Positions 30,593-41,970 of a DNA stretch of 64,000 nt are shown piece after piece. Position numbers and translations under genes: made by a program. The stretch comes from Henricia sp. BOLD:AAB3569 (Eukaryota > Echinodermata > Asteroidea > Spinulosida > Echinasteridae). A model generated the notes under the pieces. It did not search any database, was not told where the DNA came from, and saw only the letters and a list, made by a program, of their open reading frames with translations. The stretch spans positions 387,001-451,000 of the forward strand of contig JBBELK010000008.1 of the NCBI GenBank assembly GCA_037783545.1. Reading direction: 5' to 3'. Numbering within the stretch: position 1 is the first letter of the stretch; each line of letters begins with the position of its first letter.

Positions 30593-30764
30593 CGTTCAGC
30601 AGCCGAGTCGAAGCAAATGTAGAACGACGCACGTCAACACAAGGTACGATAATATATTGTTCTGTCAGTTGGGACAGGTGGTGAAGATCATACTTGACTC
30701 TTTCAACGTTTTTTACAAACTGCAAAAGATGCAGTGAACTATAGCCACTAGTGTACATGACAAC

Positions 30765-31059
30765 TGTCTGAGCGCCCGTGTGTAGACTAAGTAATTTAGC
30801 ATGCTTAATCAGTACGTCATACTTTTTAGTAGACTCGGAGCTTTATTTGTAACCCTATTCACTTCGTGAACCTTGGTCCGTTTGATGTGCACGAACTACA
30901 TGTTCTATATACATTACGTTGGTCACGAACTACACGTTCAAAATAGTAACATGAGAAAGGACAGAATAAAATGGCGGCCCCCGCACACTGTTGCTAAGCA
31001 GTTCAGAAACCGGTGAGTTCGTTCCATTTTCTTTTGATTAAGAACCCACAACCACAACA
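30765..31059 (+). repeat. 5' LTR of gypsy element C, about 295 bp
   Basis: Starts TGTCTGAGCGCC and ends CCACAACCACAACA (TG...CA), followed at 31060 by TGGTGGCAGCG, a typical primer binding site start. ACGTTCAAAATAG and AATAAA lie within. No 3' partner was found. It lies 172 bp upstream of the UGT start codon on the opposite strand, so LTR and UGT are arranged head to head. Confidence 0.65.
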
Positions 31060-31192
31060 TGGTGGCAGCGTTGGTTGATATACTTACAAAAGAATATATC
31101 TAGAGACATTCTTGAGATATTTGTGGCCGATTTGTAAAACTGAACGTTTAGCTGACTTCGACGTTCGAATTTGTGACTTTTGTGTGCTCATC

Positions 31193-31548
31193 ATGGCTAT
31201 GTCACAGCAAGCGGGGCTGCCTGCTGCTATTTCGTCGGCTCTGATCGGTCGTATCGATCCTTATGACCAAGTGGAAGACATCAGTAACTATCTCGAACGT
31301 ATGGATTTGTACTTTCACGCCAATGATATACCAGAAACAAAGAGATCTGCAGTCTTGTTGGGCTGTATCGGCCTCAATGTTTACAAAACTGTGAAAAGCT
31401 TGGCAGAACCTGTGGCAGTGACTGGAAAAACGTACGCTGAACTGTGTACCTTGCTCAAATCGCACTTTGGGCCCAGGCGCTTGGTGATTACAGAACGTTT
31501 TCGCTTTTACCAGAGAAACCAGAAGCTGGTGAGACTATCGCACAGTAT
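31193..31548 (+). pseudogene. Gypsy gag N-terminal part (element C)
   Basis: From the ATG at 31193 about 110 codons match the gag of K02A2.6-type gypsy elements: YLERMDLYFHANDIPETKR, VLLGCIGLNVYKTVKSL, then TYAELCTLLKSHFGPRRLVITERFRFYQRNQK. After this a one-base shift (into GETIAQYSA) is followed without a break by RT sequence. The gag C-terminus, zinc knuckles, protease and RT N-terminus are missing. Confidence 0.8.
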
Positions 31549-32420
31549 TCTGCTCCGGAAGTGTACCAGCGAATTATATGCGACCTACTTGCCGGAATAC
31601 CTGGTGGGGTGGTATACATGGATGACATTCTGGTTACCGGTAAAAACAAAGAAGAACATGATGAAAGACTAAAGAAAGTTCTACATCTCGCACAGCAGGC
31701 TGGGCTGGAGTTGAACAAAGAAAAATGCAAAATAGCCCAAACGATTTCCTCGGCATGAAGCTCGATAAAGATGGAGTCCACCCTGACCCAGCAAAGATCG
31801 CAGCGATTATTCAGCTCGCTCCGCCAAACACGAAAACCGAAGTTAAGCGACTGATGGGCATGATCAACTGGCTTGCCCGATTTATCCCTCGTCTGTCGAT
31901 GCACCAATCAATGACCTGCTGAAGAGTGACGTCAGTTGGGTATGGGGCCCGCACCAGCAATCTGCATTCCGCAGCCTAAAAATACTCCTCACGTCAGCCC
32001 AAGCCCTCCCCTTTTATGACCCGGCTAAACCGACCATGGTCAGCGCAGATGCCAGTGAATACGGTCTGGACGGCTGCATCCTGCAACAGCAGGAGGATAA
32101 GCAGTGGAAACCAGTGGCATACTGCTCCAGAACACTGAATCAACTAAAGCGGAAAGACGCTATGCCCAAATAGAGAAAGAGTTACTTGCCTCAGTGTGGT
32201 CGTGTGACAGATTCTACGTTTACCTGAGAGGTCTACACTTCACTGTCCAGTCCGACCACATCAAGCCACTAGTTCCGCTGATATATAGCAAAGACCTCTG
32301 CGATACCCCTATTTGCGCTGTCAACGATGCGGTTAATGAAGTATAACTGCATCGCGGAATACACACCCGGCAAGCTCTTGGTAGTCGCCGACGCCCTCTC
32401 TCGAGCTCCAATGAAACATG
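31549..32420 (+). pseudogene. Gypsy RT C-terminus and RNase H (element C)
   Basis: Starts at SAPEVYQRIICDLL, immediately before the catalytic VVYMDDILVTG block, then GLELNKEKC, a frameshift, FLGMKLDKDGVHPDPAKI, LMGMINWLARFIP, and the RNase H core (MVSADASEYGLDGCILQQ; the E-containing segment YAQIEKELLASVWSCDRF; VQSDHIKPL; VVADALSRAP). At least three frameshifts or stops separate these blocks. The junction with gag lies at a shared TCTGCTCC-like site, so the deletion may have used microhomology. Confidence 0.82.
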
Positions 32421-32609
32421 ATGTCATCGATGAGCTTGAGGAGGAAATCGAAGAACACGTACGCATGGTCAAAAACCACTGGCCAGTCTTCCACGGAAAG
32501 CTGAAAAAGATTCAGCAGATAACAGCTCTCGATGAAGTACTGACAAAAGTGGCCTTATACGTGAGTGACGGTTGGCCAAAATACTCCAAAGATGTGGAAT
32601 CAGAGAAAA

Positions 32610-33430
32610 TATAGCGGTACTGGGAACACCAAGAAAACATAAGTCTGGTGAATGGCATCGTGACATATGGAGATCGCATAATAATCCCAGAGAAAACACG
32701 ACCTGAAATGCTGGAAAGGCTCCACGATGGCCACCAGGGAATCACCAAGAGTAGAATGCGAGCTTCCCAAGCCATTTGGTGGCCCGGTATCGGAAGCGAT
32801 ATTGCCTAGTACATAGCCAGAAGCACGTATTGCCAGACCAAGCAACCAGCACAGCGTGCAGAACCACTCCCAGAAAGGCCATGGCAACGCGCTTGCCTGT
32901 GACTTGGCAGAAGTCAATGGGAAACACTATGTAGTCCTTGTAGACTACTACTCGAGGTGGATTGAGGTCCACCATCTCCAGAAGACCACGTCGTTGGCCG
33001 TTATCAATTTCTTGAAGGTCATTTTCGCTCGTTTTGGTGTCCCTGAAGTTATCATCACCGATAATGGGCCACAGTTTCTTACTGAGTTTGACGCATTCGC
33101 CAAAGAATATGACATTGAGCATCAAACCTCCAGTCCATACAGTCTAACGGCTTAGCAGAAAAGGCCATTTACATTGCAAAAACAATGCTACAGCAGTCAG
33201 ATCCACTGCGTGCCTTGTTGGCATACCGATCGACACCAATCTCAGGTCTGAATGCAAGTTCGGCTCGACTTCTAATGGGTCGCGAGCTACGAACAACCTT
33301 GCCATCACTTCCCAAAATTATCTGTTCTCGACTTGTCAACACGCGCGAATTAAAGACCGCGGACAAGACTCGCAAGACCAAAAGTGAGTCTTACTACAGC
33401 CAGAAGCACGGCGCTCGGATTCGCAACGGA
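32610..33430 (+). pseudogene. Gypsy integrase (element C), broken
   Basis: The zinc-binding region has [24 protein letters not shown], then a TAG just before the Cys pair. The catalytic core has ACDLAEVNGKHYVVLVDYYSRWIE (first Asp), ITDNGPQF (second Asp) and, after a small deletion with frameshift, NGLAEKAIYIAK (Glu). The segment after it (LLAYRSTPISGLNASSARLLMGRELRT) ends near 33430 in unrelated sequence. No 3' LTR follows. Confidence 0.8.
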
Positions 33431-33504
33431 GGGGGCGAAACCTGCGGAGGGTTGCGAATGTTTCGCAACGGATGTCGCATAAAAATGGGCACACCAGACC
33501 CAAC

Positions 33505-33592
33505 CGGGGCATACCAAGCCCTTTATCATGGGCATACCGAGCCCGACCCGGGGCATACCAAGCCCTTTGTCATGGGCACTAGGCCCGAACCA
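33505..33592. repeat. Two copies of a 44 bp tandem unit
   Basis: GGGGCATACCAAGCCCTTT.TCATGGGCA recurs after 44 bp; a partial third variant precedes it (GGGCACACCAGACCCAACC). Confidence 0.75.
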
Positions 33593-33649
33593 GATTTATG
33601 TAAAAACCAACACTGGGCTTACAGGCCCACCAAATCAAACTGAAATAAA

Positions 33650-34930
33650 AAACATATCCCGAATACAGTGTTGTGAATTGTTGGTGCAGTTGAGCCCCCA
33701 CCGCGCTAGACATTTGGTCGGGGTGCTAGTCACATGATAACTTTCGTGCACTATGTCAACTGCACAAGAACAGTGATAAAAGAAAGAGCATTGCGTTCGA
33801 GGCATGGAATGGGCTACTGGCGGTCTGAACTCGACCCGAAAATGCCACCCGCGCAAGGCGCGCCCCACAGAGAACAGACAGCCAGAGTCCACACCGACGC
33901 TCCAAAAACAAAGCGGGCAATTTCAAAAAACAAAGCCGAACAAGTTGGACACAAACGAACGTTGACCGAGCGGAGAAAAGCGGACGCCATCGCTGAGAAA
34001 CAACGAAAAATATGACCAAATGAACTAAAGGTGATGCAAGCAAAGAGCGCGAGGATAATCCTTTAAACACAATCAACGATCACACCAATATAATTATTGG
34101 GAAGATCACGGCTTGCAGCTGTGACCTGGTTTATTCAGCTATACCTCACATATGTACAATCCAGTCACTTTGATCAAAAAGTTGTTTAAAAGCGACAATC
34201 GTCAATTACGACAACACTTGATGATTGTTACGATGCAAAGTAAACTTATCTGTTAAGCAAAACCCCTTAACAAACCGAAGATCATCGCCGAGTGTGATCA
34301 GACTGCAAAAAATTTGCACATTTTAACAGTTGCTGTGTTGGTTGAGAGATACGAAAAACCACAAAAACCCATTGGGAAAAATGGAAACGTACGCCTGACC
34401 TATGCAAACCAACGGCTTTCAGGCCAGCAATGCAACTAATAAAATTCTGAAAAACACAAAATTTTAGCGATGTGCGCTGCAGTATGCAAGCAACGTGAGA
34501 ATGCCCAACACCCGTGAACACCCCTTATTAATCAACCCCCTAGAGCACTGAACCGTTGCTCTTACAAAACAAGGATAAAGCAGATTAATTATAATTCACC
34601 GGGGCTCAAACGAAAAAATCATATGTCTTCGCGCACTGAGATTTGGCCTAACGATAATTGTTCAGTGCTTGCGCTCCAAGGCCGATTGAGAACGGGCCCC
34701 GAAGCAAAACACCCGGGAGGACATCCGACCAGATCACAAAGGAGTTTGGAAAAGTCGACGACACGCAACGCCACAAAACTGCGATCCGTTGGCGCAAGCA
34801 AAATTCGTTCACATCACGAGGTCGTTAGAACCGAAGTGAAAAATAAAAAAGAACCGGGGACAAGCGTGAATGTCCTTCAACAAAATTGCCTGGAGATCAC
34901 AAATTTCGGCACCGCCTCTGCCCTAGGGCC
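33650..34930. other. No gene recognised
   Basis: Several 60-120 codon frames on both strands, none with a domain. No TIR or LTR boundary seen. Confidence 0.45.
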
Positions 34931-35126
34931 CAGTGGCCTTATTCACAAAGCCCCCGCAACGATTTGCGGGCACGCAACTACCCCGTAACCCCCACTTAAG
35001 CTTTTGCGGGTTATTCACGAAACCCACTTAAATCTGCGTGCACCCGTAAACTGCCCGTAAATTTGCGGGAACTCCAGACTTCCCGCAAAGGCCCCACAAC
35101 TTGAATGAGTAGTCTTAAGCGTCAAA

Positions 35127-36531
35127 ATGGCGGCACTCATGGCAGTGTATTTGATGCAAGAAGAACTGAATCGACGTGCTCTTCGGCGCCAGCGCGTTTT
35201 CCGTGACCGTTTTAACCCGCTGGATTCTTATACTGATCAAGAGCTCCTAAAACGGTATAGAATGCCTCGGCATGTTATTTTACAAGTAGTTGACCTGCTG
35301 AACGATGATGTTGCACATCCCACTCGGCGATCGCGGGCCATACCGGCATCCTTGCAGATTCTATGTGCACTGAGATATTTTGCCACGGGAAATTTTCAGC
35401 TTGTGTGTGGAGACTTGAGTGGAATAAGCCAACCATCGGTTTCAAGAATTGTAATACGAGTGGCAACCGCACTCCAAAGGATTTCTCTGCAAGTAATTAC
35501 ATTCCCAAGAGACAGAGAGAGTCGGAACATAATAAAGGAAGGCTTTTACCACAATCATCATAGAATACCAAACGTGTTGGAGTGTGTGGATGGAAGCTTA
35601 GTGCCAATCAAAATGCCGGCTCGAGCTGAGGATGCATATGTTTGTCGAAAGCAGTTTCATGCAATAAATATTCAAGGAATATGTTCCCACGACTTGAAAT
35701 TCACGAACATTATAGCGCAATGGCCAGGCTCTACGCATGATGCATTTATATAGGAAAACTGTCATCTCAACCACGAACTGCAAAATTACCCAGTTGGTGA
35801 AGACTCCTACCTTCTTGGCGACAGTGCCTATCCGTTGCGACCTTGGCTTTTAACGCCTGTATCCAACCCAGAAAACGAAGCGGAAGTGCATTTCAACTCC
35901 CATCATCGCAGGGCTCGACAAAAGATAGAGGCTACCTTTGGGCGGTGGAAAATGAGGTGGCTTTGTCTGCACAAGTTTGGTAAGATTCTGGTTAATGTTT
36001 CTAATTTATTTACGGAACCTCCGACGTAAGTCAAAAACGGAAAACAAATTCAGATTATAAAAGGTTAAAATTATTTTAAAACAAAGGAAAACTAAGTGCT
36101 TCAGTCTGGAGATGAATTACTTGAATCCGACTGGATTCTTGACATCTTTATTTTGCCTATCCATCCCTCTAAAAGGTTGCTCTACCAAAAAACAATGAGC
36201 AACAAATTAAGAAAACATTTTAATCTTTTTCTCTCAGTTTTACTTCTTAATCCCCGATGATTACTAAAGGTTCTCAGATGTAATGGTCCCTTTCCTTTTT
36301 TTAGGTGGAGCCCTTACTCTTCGCCCCGAGCGGTGCTGCAAAGTCATTTTAGCCACAGCAGTTTTGCACAATATTTGTGAAGAAAATGGCGTGCCCGTTC
36401 CTATAGACGCACCCCCAAACTTGGATGATAACCCCGATGATGATCCAAATCCCCGAAGGATGGTGGGTGGTGACGTCAATGGCGAAAGAATTAGAGCGAG
36501 AGTGATAAGAGACCATTTCCGAAACGAATAA
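35127..36531 (+). pseudogene. HARBI1: HARBI1-like DDE transposase, one intron, one stop
   Basis: Exon 1 from ATG 35127 to 35979 and exon 2 from 36305 to the stop at 36531 join at TTTG|GTAAG...TTTTAG|GTGGAG in frame, about 360 codons. N-terminal helix-turn-helix region: LCALRYFATGNFQLVCGDLSG with SQPSVSRIV. Catalytic triad: Asp in ECVDGSLVPI, Asp in LGDSAYPL, Glu in RQKIEATFGRWK. Exon 2 carries the conserved LATAVLHNICEENG end. The sole lesion seen is a TAG at 35751-35753 after THDAFI, where family members commonly have Trp, so TGG to TAG is likely. Catalyses cut-and-paste transposition with its Myb-like partner. Confidence 0.88.
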
Positions 36532-36901
36532 CTGTGTTTGACATAACTTGTGATTATCGGACAGTAATTGCCGCTGAGGGATGTCAAGTTTAACTTTTCA
36601 GTTCTTTTTTTTGTATAAGTGCACTTGCAAATTACAAACCAAAAAGCAAACCATGTAAAGGTGTTATTTTGGGCATACTGGTAAAAAAAAGTAAAATAAA
36701 GAAATGAATAAACAGAGTTTCACTGTCGCAACCAAGGTTGTAAGAGCGTTCCCACTGACAAATGTTGTTTGCAGGGCGAATCATTTTGTGACTTAAAGCA
36801 CTCCAAAAGAGTGGAAATCACTCCAAAATCATTCTAATGAAGAGAGTGGAAATCCTCTAAATCACTCTTATAAAATAGTGGAAAGGCACTCTAAGAAAGA
36901 G

Positions 36902-38136
36902 TCATAGGGACTTCTTCCAATTGTCCGTTATATGGCTCTTTTTGTGGAGTGCTTTTCTACTCTTTTTTGCAGATTCTGTAACTATAGGTGCGCGATTCTC
37001 TCTTGGTTCAGTGTCACAGTAAGAGGTCGAAAAATCTCCATGTTTAGCTCTGTCTAGCTCAAGTTTGGTTTGTTCAATTTCGACCAGCTTTTCCAGGAGT
37101 GTTGTAGCCTTTTCTGCTGAACACGCCAATTTCTCTTCAGCTACTAGGCGACGTTTTTGGATGGTAAGTTTCTCGCGCTCGATCTCAAGAAGTTTCGCAA
37201 ATGCATCGGCGGTTGGGGTTGGAGTTAATGATCGACTTCTGGGAGTAGCACTTTCCTTGGAGGCAGTTGATGTGCTAGGCCTACTATCAGGCTGATCGTC
37301 TTCATCAGTCGCACTGTCAGGAGATGGTATTATGGGAGGGTCATCACTTTCTTCACCTTCATCATGCACATGTATGACCGACTTCGTCATTGTGCATGTT
37401 GCCTTTTCTTTACCCTTCGACATCTTCATAGTTGTCTGAAAAAGAAAGAAAAAAAGTAATGTACATGTAAGGTCCTTTAATATTTTTCACCAACTGTAGC
37501 CCTATTTAGGCCATATAAATGCATTTCATTTTCAAGTTTGTGATCGTTATATCATTCATGTGCTATATCTGTTTCTTCCTTTGGTTCTACTAAACTTGTT
37601 CATATGAAAATTATCACTTATATATTAAAACGAATACTGAACAGTGCCACTTAAAGTAACACGTACCTTGTTAGGCTGCTGATGGGACTCCATGTCAAGG
37701 GAAGAGACAACGGGTGGAGGTGGGGGTGTGTGCGTATCGAACCCGAATCTATACCGAATACTCGAGTAGTACCCATCAATCCAACGATGCGATTTTCTGT
37801 CTCGGTCAGTTGTCCCGGTGCGCTCGCTTCATCATCGTCACGGGGTAAATTGCCTGTCAAATTATGGACCCTCTTCTCCTTGTTAGCTTTCTTCTTGGCT
37901 CTCCCTTTCAAGTCTTCCCATTTCTTCTTTACTTCGACTACAGTGCGCAGACATGGGGCGATGGCATTAATCTTTGTGCATATGTCCTTCCAACATTCCT
38001 GCTTTTTCTTAATAGTCACTGTATCGCTGAATTTAGAATTTATCAATGCATAATTGCGTTCCACCAGTTCTACCAGACGTTCCACTTCTCCAGGCGAGAA
38101 ATTGCTCTTTCTTTTCTTCGCAGGTGGTTCAGACAT
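36902..38136 (-). pseudogene. Myb/SANT-like Harbinger partner protein, one intron, one frameshift
   Basis: Exon 1 runs from ATG 38136 to 37667 (donor AACAAG|GTACGT), exon 2 from 37435 (acceptor TTTTTCAG|ACAAC) to the stop at 36902. Exon 1 starts with a basic KKRKS nuclear-signal-like stretch and a Myb/SANT-like trihelix (NFSPGEVERLVELV, SKFSDTVTIKKKQECWKDI, EVKKKWEDLKGRAKKK). After FGIDSG the frame must change by one for a proline-rich segment to reach the donor in phase with exon 2, so a frameshift lies near 37740. Exon 2 is Ser/Thr/Asp-rich, then a long charged helix (LEIEREKLTIQKRRL...EIEQTKLELDRAK), probably a coiled coil. Family role: binds DNA and brings the transposase to the nucleus and the ends. 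Confidence 0.85.
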
Positions 38137-38339
38137 CGTGCAGTAGCTATGAGCAGGAGGTGATGTACTGTCACTCGGCGTACGTATCACAGTGCATTTA
38201 TTGCGCCGTTTCTGGTAATGATCACGTGACTTTTGTCACGCTCCGCCACACTTGCTCTTTGCATTAAGTTGCAGGTGCCCGCAATTTGCGGGTCTTCAAA
38301 GGAAACTCTCAGGGTGCTTTGTGAATAACACTTAGCGCA

Positions 38340-39179
38340 AGTCTTACGTGCCCCTAACATCCACTTACGGGCCCCGCAAAACGCAAAATTTGCTGGCCCG
38401 CCGCGAATGCAAAACGGGAAAGTTGCACGTCTCTCCGATTGAGAGGAAACATTCCGTGCGAAAAACACAAACATCGCGCATCGGGGCCATTTTGCGCCTC
38501 CAAATTGCGATCCACAACTCCCTACCTCCGCACTACTTAAAAGACGCCCAAGGTTCGTTGGAAAACAAACGTCTCAGTTGCGGGCGCTACAAATTAACGC
38601 AAGGGTACAAACTCTGCACTGACAAAAGAAGCCCATGCAAGGCATGCAACCGCCGATCTGGCGACCGGAAGGCGCAGAGTACATATAAGGGGGGTGGGGG
38701 GGAAACAGGCCGTGAAGGCAAAAATTTAACAATACAAAAAAAATAAAAATAAATACCAGCTATCTTCGGGTAAAAGTAAAATGGTCCCAAGTTTGTTTGT
38801 TTGTTTGTTTATTGGCTGGGTTGTTTATTTGTACGGTATGCATTTACATTGTACAAAGTGTACATGTAGCATTATACAGCATGCAGTTTTACATGCATAC
38901 AAACATACAACAAAAGAAAAGCGGAAAGCCATATGCTCTGTTAATCAACAGACATACCTCTAGTTTGTTATTTGTTTTGTCTTGTTTTTCCACTCCCCCA
39001 CAAATTTGCAAAATTGCACGTCAGGCGTTGCAAAACAAAAAAGGGGGGTGGGTTTTGGGGGTGGTGAGGGTGGAGGTGGGAGGTGGGAGTTGGGGGCGTC
39101 GACAGAACGTTCAATGTTCGGCCAATCGTGGCAAAGAGACTGTAGGCAGTTGACTTTCCAAGCCGTTAGTTGAAGCAAA
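38340..39179. other. No gene recognised; G/T simple-sequence stretches
   Basis: The region holds GTTT repeats near 38790-38812 and a G-rich run (39039-39100). No domain-bearing frame. Sequence up to 38530 may be residual Harbinger end. Confidence 0.4.
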
Positions 39180-39470
39180 AAAGATGATTCATGGACAATG
39201 CGGCAACTACCAAGTAGTCAAGCACGACACAAAGGGAAGGACAAGTAGGCCTACATGCGATTCTTTATTGCTAGAACGTCTGCAAACAATATTTAATGAA
39301 ATCATAAAAGACAATAAAGTTAACGTATACTACTGTATACAATAAAAATTCATTCATTGTACAATTCTCGTGTCTGCGGAGTTATTATAAATCGTTGATG
39401 TCTTTCTAAAAGGGGGTAAACCTTTACCGGTTGACTCCTGCCATTTTGGAAATGCGAACCACGGGTTACA
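39180..39470 (+). repeat. Probable LTR 3' portion of gypsy element A
   Basis: Sequence ending in GGGTTACA (CA terminus) at 39470 lies three bases before a tRNA-type primer binding site at 39474. AATAAA signals occur at 39313-39350. The 5' boundary and a 3' partner are not found, so the left limit is arbitrary. Confidence 0.45.
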
Positions 39471-39473
39471 TTT

Positions 39474-39509
39474 TGGGGGCTTGTCCGGGAATCGAACCCG
39501 GGACCTCTC
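39474..39509 (+). other. Extended tRNA-Pro-like primer binding site
   Basis: TGGGGGCTTGTCCGGGAATC matches the complement of the tRNA-Pro 3' end (the same type of site as in murine leukaemia viruses), and the match continues through the whole T arm (GAACCCGGGACCTCTC) for about 36 nt, twice the usual 18 nt. It is then joined directly to RT codons. Confidence 0.7.
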
Positions 39510-39510
39510 C

Positions 39511-41970
39511 TTAGACCAGATGGAAGAGAGGCTCATGAGGGTTCTGGATCGACTTGCTGCCTTTGGCCTCAAAGTGTCCTCTGAAAAGTGTCAGCTCTGT
39601 TGTCAATCTGTAAAGTATCTCGGGCATGTTGTAACTGAGCACGGTGTTCAAACTGTCCCAGAGAAAATATCCGCTCTGGAGACATGGCCCCGACCCACCA
39701 ATGTCAAGCAAGTTCGGTCTTTCCTAGGATTTGCAGGCTATTATAGACGTTTTATTGAGAATTACTCTAAGATAGCCCGCCCCTTGAATTACCTCACTGC
39801 TAAATGTGTCTACCCTAAGAAGCGTGGTCGCCCAGCGCCTAAGAGATCACTTGATCCTGATGCGCGCAAGGCGGATGACCCGCTTGGTGATTTGTGGACA
39901 ACCGAGTGCGAACAAGCCTTTCTCACCTTGAAGAGTCGTCTTGTATCGGCCCCTGTCCTGGCATTTGCCGATCTATCTAAACCCTTTGTACTACACATTG
40001 ATGCCAGTCGTGATGGTTTAGGTGGAGTGTTGTACCAGGATCATGATGGAAAACTTCGCCCGGTAGCTTATGGTAGCCGTGGTTTGTCAAACGGTGAAAA
40101 GAACTACCCCGCCCATAAGTTAGAATTTCTTGCTTTGAAATGGGCCGTCACTGACAAATTTCGAGATTACTTGTACATGGCCAAGGGTACTAAAGTGATG
40201 ACGGACAACAACCCGTTAACATATGTCCTTTCTTCTGCAAAGTTGGATGCCACTGGCCACCGTTGGTTGGCCGCATTGTTCAATTTTGACTTTTCTATCC
40301 ACTACAAGCCAGGCAAAACCAACGTAGATGCGGACGCCTTGTCTCGCAGGCCACATTCCCCTGGGCTTGATCAGCAGTTTCTGAAAGAGCAGCGTGCTAA
40401 GTTGAAAGAGCTAGAGGCTCGGGTGATGGGTGCAGGTGAGGGACTAGATGTCATCTGCCCTCAAGAGGCGGTCAGTGCTCTTTACCTACGGCATGGTGCT
40501 GGGGTCCAAACCAGTTCATCTGACGGGCTGACAAATTCCTTGCAATCCCACAGTACTGCTGACATCCCACTAGTTCACTCTTTCTCTGTTGGTGCGAATG
40601 CCGTCCCTGATTGTTATGGCTCAGACCCTGTGATGAGCAAGTTCAACTGGGAGGAAATCCAGAGAGAAGACCCGACTATTAGGCAGGTCATGAGTTATGT
40701 GAGACTAGGCAGGAAACCAGACCAATTAGCAGACTTACCAAGCGAGGTGAAACTTATCCTCAGGGAATATGACAAACTTTCAATTTCTAATGGTATTCTG
40801 TACAGACGTGTCACCAACTCACTTGGTAACAAATGCTTTCAGCTGGTGCTCCCCTCTGCATATCGCATTCCGGCGATTCGTGGGCTGCACAATGAGTTGG
40901 GACATCTTGGCGCAGAGCGAACGATAGCACTCGCACGGGACCGATTCTACTGGCCTCGAATGGCCGCCGAGATTGATGACTGGGTAAAGCACTGTGCTCG
41001 GTGTGTGGCGAGAAAGACGCCACAGAAACCTGCTGCACCCCTAGTCAACATCAAGACGAGTTGCCCCATGGAGCTAGTCTGTATGGACTTCTTGTCATTG
41101 GAGGCAGACCGGAGCAACAAGAAGTCAATTTTGGTGGTGACTGGCCATTTTACGAGGTACGCCCAGGCATTCCCGACCAAAGACCAAACTGCCCGTACTG
41201 TGGCAAAGGTCTTATGGGAGAACTTCTTTGTTCATTATGGGCTACCTCAGCGCCTTCACTCTGACCAAGGGCGTGATTTTGAGAGTAAGGTTGTGAAAGA
41301 GATGACAAACCTGCTAGGCATCAAAAAGTCACAAACCACACCCTATCATCCGCAAGGTGACCCGCAGCCGGAACGGTTCAACCGTACTCTGTTGAATATG
41401 TTGGGCACCTTGGAGGACGAGAAGAAAGCCAACTGGAGCAAGTACGTCAGTGCGTTGGTTCATGCATACAACTGCACTAAGAATGACAGCACAGGCTTCT
41501 CACCTTACTTTCTTATGTTTGGCAGAGAAGCTAGGCTCCCGGTTGACTTGCGTTTTGGTGTCAGTCCAGACAGTTTCTCAAACAATGACTATGTAAAGTA
41601 TGTTGAGAATCTCAGAGAGCAGTTGGGCAGGGCATACCAGCTGGCAACTAAAGAATCTGATAAGTCCGCCCATGCAAACAAAACTCGTTATGATGGGCGC
41701 GTACGACGAAATGACTTGAAATCTGGTGACCGTGTCCTGGTAAGAAACCTCGGCTTAGAAGGGAAGCATAAAATTGCTGATAAATGGGGTTCTACAATCT
41801 ATGTAGTAGTAGAACGAATTAGTCCAGACATGCCAGTCTATCGTGTCAAACCAGAAACTGGGGATGGACGTGTACGAACACTACATAGGAACATTTTGTT
41901 GCCCATTGATTACCTCCACAGTGACAATTCTCAGCCTCGTGTCACTAAACTGAACGGCAGCAAAGGCTAA
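39511..41970 (+). pseudogene. Ty3/gypsy pol, RT C-terminus to integrase (element A)
   Basis: A single open frame of about 820 codons whose start lies within RT (MEERLMRVLDRLAAFGLKVSSEKCQL, past the catalytic YXDD block, which is lost). It continues with KYLGHVV and GYYRRFI, then RNase H (VLHIDASRDGLGGVLYQ; AHKLEFLALKWAV; MTDNNPL; NVDADALSRR), the integrase zinc site (HNELGHLGAERTI...CARCVARK) and an integrase core with intact D-D-E (VCMDFLS, LHSDQGRDF, PQPERFNRTLLNML). A C-terminal GDRVLVRN...HRNILLPIDY segment ends at 41970. gag, protease and RT catalytic region are missing. RNase H and integrase look undamaged. Confidence 0.9.

Larger units (their letters stand above)
34932..38331. mobile_element. 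PIF/Harbinger transposon, about 3.4 kb, inactivated
   Basis: The left end (AGTGGCCTTATTCACAAAGC...CCCGCAA...TTGCGGGCAC) and the right end read inverted (AGTGTTATTCACAAAGC...CCCGCAAATTGCGGGCAC) are matching TIRs. Between them are the two genes expected of the superfamily in convergent arrangement: a DDE transposase (plus) and a Myb-like protein (minus). Both have one lesion. A 3 bp target duplication could not be resolved, and the right boundary may lie further out because GCGGGCC words continue to about 38400. Confidence 0.8.
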
